The notes beneath the pieces were generated by a model. It had not been told where the DNA came from. It ran no database searches and was given only the letters and a program-made list of their open reading frames with translations. The position numbers and the translations under genes are program-made. From Paracoccaceae bacterium (GTDB lineage Bacteria; Pseudomonadota; Alphaproteobacteria; Rhodobacterales; Rhodobacteraceae), in NCBI GenBank assembly GCA_024304875.1, contig JAMWZF010000091.1, forward strand, positions 1 through 9,888: a stretch of 9,888 nucleotides of DNA, read 5' to 3'. Shown here in pieces: positions 7,682 to 9,888 of this stretch; the first letter of the stretch is position 1; every line of letters begins with the position of its first letter.

Positions 7682-8611
7682 TCAGGGCAGCACCGCCAGC
7701 CAGACCCACACGGTCAGCGTGCTGAGGCCGGTGGCGATCAGCACCGTCGAGGCCGCCACCCGCTTGGCCCGACCGTAGAGGTCCGCGAACAGATAGGCAT
7801 TCACCCCCGGCGCCATCGCCGCGGTGATGACGGCCGAGCGCATCTCGTCCACGCTGAGGTCCAGGGCCCGTCCCAGCGACCAGGTGATCGAGGGATGCAC
7901 CACCAGGCTGACGAGGCACAGGAAGGCGATGGCCCGCAGGTCCCCCTCGGGCCGGTACTGCACCAGGATGCCGCCCAGCCCGAACAGCGCCGCCGGCAGG
8001 CCGGCCCGCGCGATCAGGTCGATCGCGTCCCAGAGGACCACGGGCAGGGTGACGCCCGTCAGGTTCACCACGAAGCCGAGGCCGATCCCCATGATGAGGG
8101 CGTTGGAGAAGACCGCCTTCAGGACCTTGCCCGGCAGCCCCCGCGCCGGCGTGCCCCGGGCCCGGACGACCTCCATCGCCGTGATCCCGATGGCGTAGCA
8201 CAGCGGCGCGTGGATCGAGATGATCGCGTAGTTCGCCGCCAGGGCCTCCGCGCCGTAGGCCCGCTCGGTGATCGGCAGGCCGAGGAGGAGGGAGTTCGAG
8301 AACAGCCCGACGAAGCCGAAGGCGATGGCGTCCTCGATGTCGCGCCGGAACAGGAACAGGCCGGCGAGCAGGCCCAGGACGAAGCCGCTGATCGCGCCGG
8401 TGTAGAAGCTGAACAGCAGCGCCGGCCGGAACTGTTCGGACAGGTCGAGCGTGGCGATGCCGGTGAACAGCAGCATCGGGATCGCGAAGCGCTGCGCGAA
8501 GACCATCAGCCCCGCGACCCCCGCCTGGCTGAACCAGCCCTTCCAGACCGAGAAGTAGCCCGCCCCCAGCACCAGGAAGACCGGCAGGATCACCGAGGTC
8601 AGCATCCCCAT
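7682..8611 (-). CDS. AEC (auxin efflux carrier) family transporter
   Basis: A 309-residue inner-membrane secondary carrier of the AEC family, which includes malonate/MdcF-type and other organic-anion permeases. About ten hydrophobic segments are visible, in two halves. Family signatures are SNSLLLGLPI (105-114), near the middle of the first half, and APGVNAYLFA (267-276), in the second; both are typical of the family's broken helices. The start is ambiguous: ATG at 8611 and a second in-frame ATG two codons on (MGML versus MLTS). The gene lies six bases after the metallo-hydrolase stop and is co-directional, so it is probably the last gene of that operon. It converges with permease 2 over an 18-base gap (7664-7681) in which I see no terminator. 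The substrate is unknown. Confidence 0.9.
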   Translation of the reverse strand: MGMLTSVILPVFLVLGAGYFSVWKGWFSQAGVAGLMVFAQRFAIPMLLFTGIATLDLSEQFRPALLFSFYTGAISGFVLGLLAGLFLFRRDIEDAIAFGFVGLFSNSLLLGLPITERAYGAEALAANYAIISIHAPLCYAIGITAMEVVRARGTPARGLPGKVLKAVFSNALIMGIGLGFVVNLTGVTLPVVLWDAIDLIARAGLPAALFGLGGILVQYRPEGDLRAIAFLCLVSLVVHPSITWSLGRALDLSVDEMRSAVITAAMAPGVNAYLFADLYGRAKRVAASTVLIATGLSTLTVWVWLAVLP

Positions 8612-8617
8612 CCGGCG

Positions 8618-9415
8618 TCAGACCTCGACCGTGAGGGTCATCCCGTCGTAGGCGGGCTCGACATGGGCCGGCGTCTCGGCGGCGACGGTGGCGTAGTCGA
8701 GGTCGATGTGCATGTTGGTCAGCACCGCCCGCTTCGGTGCCGCCCGCTCGATCCACTCCAGCGTGTTGGCAAGGTGCGAATGGGTCGGATGCGGCGTCCG
8801 GCGCAGGGCGTCCACGATCCAGACGTCGAGGTTCTCCAGCGCCGGCCAGGTCTCGTCGGGGATCTCGGCCACGTCCGGCAGGTAGGCCACGTCGCCGATC
8901 CGGAACCCCAGCGCCTCGATCGCGCCGTGGTTCACCTCGAAGGGATCGAAGGGAATGGCGCCTCCGGGCCCCTCGATCGTCACCCGCCCGTCGATCCGGT
9001 TGAGGTCGAGGATCGGCGGATAGGGGGATCCCTCGGGCTGCACGAAGGCGTAGGCGAAGCGGCTGATCAGCGCGTCCGAGGTATCCCCGTCCGCCCAGAC
9101 CGCCAGCCGCTGCCGGGTATTGAAGACGATCATCCGAAGGTCGTCGAGCCCGTGCACGTGGTCGGCATGGGCATGGGTGTAGATCACCGCGTCGAGCCTG
9201 CCGACACCGGCGTCGAGCAGCTGGCTGCGCAGATCGGGCGAGGTGTCGATCAGCACCCGCGTGGTGCCCTCCGGCCCCTCCTGCGTGACCAGCAGGGAAC
9301 AGCGCCGCCGGGTGTTGCGCGGGTTGTCCGGGTCGCAGTCCCCCCAATGCCCGCCAAGGCGCGGCACACCGCCGGAGGAGCCGCAGCCGAGGATGGTGAA
9401 GGTACGGGTAGGCAT
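8618..9415 (-). CDS. MBL-fold metallo-hydrolase, PhnP-like
   Basis: A 265-residue cytoplasmic metallo-beta-lactamase-fold hydrolase. The N-terminal ILGCGSSGGVPRLGG (8-22) followed by GDCDPDNPRNTRRRCS (25-40) is typical of the PhnP/RNase Z-like branch. The dinuclear metal motif HAHADH is at 81-86 in the order H81, H83, D85, H86. Later candidate ligands are the aspartate in YLPDV and the histidines in PTHSHL and NMHID. PhnP itself is a cyclic phosphodiesterase of phosphonate metabolism, but no other phn gene is here, so the substrate is open. The ATG at 9415 (reading leftward) is chosen because the family's N-terminal motif begins eight residues in; the frame stays open further upstream only because the spacer is G+C-rich. 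The ribosome binding site is weak (GAAGAAG). It is co-directional with AEC (6 bases downstream) and TatD (upstream). Confidence 0.93.
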   Translation of the reverse strand: MPTRTFTILGCGSSGGVPRLGGHWGDCDPDNPRNTRRRCSLLVTQEGPEGTTRVLIDTSPDLRSQLLDAGVGRLDAVIYTHAHADHVHGLDDLRMIVFNTRQRLAVWADGDTSDALISRFAYAFVQPEGSPYPPILDLNRIDGRVTIEGPGGAIPFDPFEVNHGAIEALGFRIGDVAYLPDVAEIPDETWPALENLDVWIVDALRRTPHPTHSHLANTLEWIERAAPKRAVLTNMHIDLDYATVAAETPAHVEPAYDGMTLTVEV

Positions 9416-9480
9416 GGGGACTTCTTCACGGCATTTGGGGGCGGGTGCAAGGGGCGAGGACCGGTCCGCGCAGCGGCGGG

Positions 9481-9495
9481 GCCTCCAGCGGAGGC
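9481..9495. repeat. short inverted repeat (6-bp stem)
   Basis: GCCTCC (9481-9486) and GGAGGC (9490-9495) pair perfectly around the loop AGC. It sits next to a larger hairpin. Confidence 0.4.
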
Positions 9496-9496
9496 A

Positions 9497-9523
9497 CCGG
9501 GGTCCGAGCGGGCGGAGCCCCGG
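9497..9523. repeat. G+C-rich hairpin, 10-bp stem with one bulge
   Basis: CCGGGG (9497-9502) pairs with CCCCGG (9518-9523). T9503 pairs with A9516 and CCG (9504-9506) with CGG (9513-9515), with G9517 bulged and a 6-base loop. TCTTTT follows nine bases later on the + strand, but both flanking genes run on the - strand, where no T run follows, so terminator function for them is unlikely. Confidence 0.45.
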
Positions 9524-9526
9524 CAC

Positions 9527-9561
9527 GGTGGTCTTTTGACACGCGGAGGTCTTGTAACAGC
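9527..9561. repeat. imperfect tandem direct repeat, two units of 17-18 bases
   Basis: Unit 1 is GGTGGTCTTTTGACACGC (9527-9544) and unit 2 GGAGGTCTTGTAACAGC (9545-9561). They share GG-GGTCTT and an ACA-GC end, followed by GG. Read on the - strand, this repeats AAGACC-CC upstream of the metallo-hydrolase gene and could be a regulator-binding site or part of a repeat element. Confidence 0.4.
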
Positions 9562-9607
9562 GGTGGGGAGAGATCCCCCGCCGGGCGCGGGATGGCCGAG
9601 GGCGGAA

Positions 9608-9693
9608 TTGCGTTTTCTTGCCAGAATGAAGAGGGAGGCGCGGCGCCGGTTCCGCAGGGCGCGCTCCCGGCTTCACTCTGGCCGAAAACGCAA
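9608..9693. repeat. 86-base imperfect palindrome with 30-base arms
   Basis: The left arm (9608-9637) starts TTGCGTTTTC and contains GCCAGAATGAAG. The reverse complement of the right arm (9664-9693) starts with the same ten bases and contains GCCAGAGTGAAG; both end in GGGAG. Counting one base of offset on each side, about 25 of 30 positions match. The 26-base centre adds a CGCG/CGCG pair, so the whole element folds into one long stem. No T run flanks it. Confidence 0.7.
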
Positions 9694-9724
9694 ACGCACC
9701 ATCGGCCCGGGGCGCGCCGCCGGG

Positions 9725-9888
9725 TCAGTGGCGTCCGGCTGTCCCTGCGGCCCGGGACGCCTTGCTGAACAGCCGGTCGAAGTTCGCCGTCGTCTGCGCC
9801 GCGAAGTCCTCGTCGGACATCCCGAACACCTCGGCGCCCACCTTGGCCGTATGGGCGACATAGGCCGGCTCGTTCCGTTTCCCCCGGT
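9725..9888 (-). CDS. TatD family hydrolase, C-terminal fragment
   Basis: The last 53 residues of a TatD-family metal-dependent hydrolase (TIM-barrel DNase/deacylase-like protein); the start lies beyond the right edge. The visible sequence begins RGKRNEPAYVAHTAKVGAEV and continues FGMSDEDFAAQTTANFDRLF, the conserved end of the family: the RGKRNEP-Y loop, the helix with the conserved VA-T-AK pattern, and the T-NF-RLF ending. The tail after that (SKASRAAGTAGRH) is variable. No catalytic residue other than those of the C-terminal loop can be checked here. It is co-directional with the metallo-hydrolase, 309 bases upstream of it. Confidence 0.88.
   Translation of the reverse strand, partial: RGKRNEPAYVAHTAKVGAEVFGMSDEDFAAQTTANFDRLFSKASRAAGTAGRH

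Larger units (their letters stand above)
9416..9724. other. 309-base non-coding spacer rich in hairpins between TatD and metallo-hydrolase genes
   Basis: No credible gene is seen on either strand; open frames across it have arginine/proline-rich translations typical of non-coding G+C-rich DNA. It holds, from left to right, two short hairpins (9481-9523), an imperfect direct repeat (9527-9561), a 5-bp hairpin GGGGA/TCCCC with loop GAGA (9565-9578) and a long imperfect palindrome (9608-9693). From memory of Rhodobacterales genomes these two genes usually lie close together, so the spacer may be an inserted repeat element; this is inference. Confidence 0.6.

Noticed and set aside
7524..9347. 607-residue open frame on the - strand crossing the AEC and metallo-hydrolase genes
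   Set aside because: It overlaps two well-supported genes in another frame and its translation is Ala/Arg/Gly/Pro-rich with no recognisable domain.
8618..9415. Calling the metallo-hydrolase phnP and inferring phosphonate use
   Set aside because: No other phn gene is present and the N-terminal motif is shared by many PhnP-like hydrolases of unknown substrate.
9416..9676. An 87-residue N-terminal extension of the metallo-hydrolase
   Set aside because: The extension is Arg/Pro-rich and crosses inverted repeats; the family's conserved N-terminus starts at the ATG at 9415.
9673..9861. 62-residue - strand frame at the right edge
   Set aside because: The neighbouring frame encodes the conserved TatD C-terminus, so this one is a shadow.

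Overview
The window is G+C-rich DNA with dense gene packing, ATGA start/stop overlaps and very few non-coding stretches. Gene content and protein style point to an alphaproteobacterium of the Rhodobacterales (Roseobacter/Paracoccaceae type): LigD with the ligase module before the polymerase module, a PotABCD-type importer whose first permease carries a large periplasmic insertion, and a TatD hydrolase followed by a PhnP-like metallo-hydrolase. This assignment is inference from remembered family features, not from a database search.

Layout. (1) 1-1212, + strand: the C-terminal 403 residues of the multidomain DNA ligase LigD (end of the ligase module plus the whole primase-like polymerase module). 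(2) 1213-1414: a leader region with a small hairpin that may end ligD transcription, a weak promoter candidate, a second hairpin and a strong ribosome binding site for a TTG start. (3) 1415-7663, + strand: a six-gene operon for a polyamine/opine-type ABC importer, in the order ATPase, periplasmic binding protein, DUF1330 protein, VOC (glyoxalase-fold) protein, permease 1, permease 2. The last four are joined by ATGA overlaps or a 4-base gap; the binding-protein gene is flanked by intercistronic hairpins, including two perfect tandem ones just after its stop. (4) 7682-9415, - strand: an AEC-family carrier and a PhnP-like metallo-beta-lactamase-fold hydrolase, 6 bases apart and co-directional, convergent with the importer operon across only 18 bases. 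(5) 9416-9724: a 309-base non-coding spacer full of hairpins, an imperfect direct repeat and a long imperfect palindrome. (6) 9725-9888, - strand: the last 53 residues of a TatD-family hydrolase.

How the genes work together. The six-gene operon encodes a complete importer: binding protein in the periplasm, two membrane permeases and one cytoplasmic ATPase that would act as a homodimer. The two small cytoplasmic proteins lie between the binding protein and the permeases and are translationally coupled to them, so they probably act on the imported compound or in its regulation; the substrate cannot be read from the sequence. Both permeases are much longer than PotB/PotC: permease 1 through a ~265-residue periplasmic insertion, permease 2 through about six extra membrane segments that include an apparent internal duplication. 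LigD, the AEC carrier, the hydrolase and TatD look like ordinary neighbours with no functional link to the importer. I see no CRISPR array, tRNA, rRNA, transposase, phage gene or obvious defence system. The most unusual items are the enlarged permease pair with its embedded DUF1330/VOC genes and the palindrome-rich spacer.
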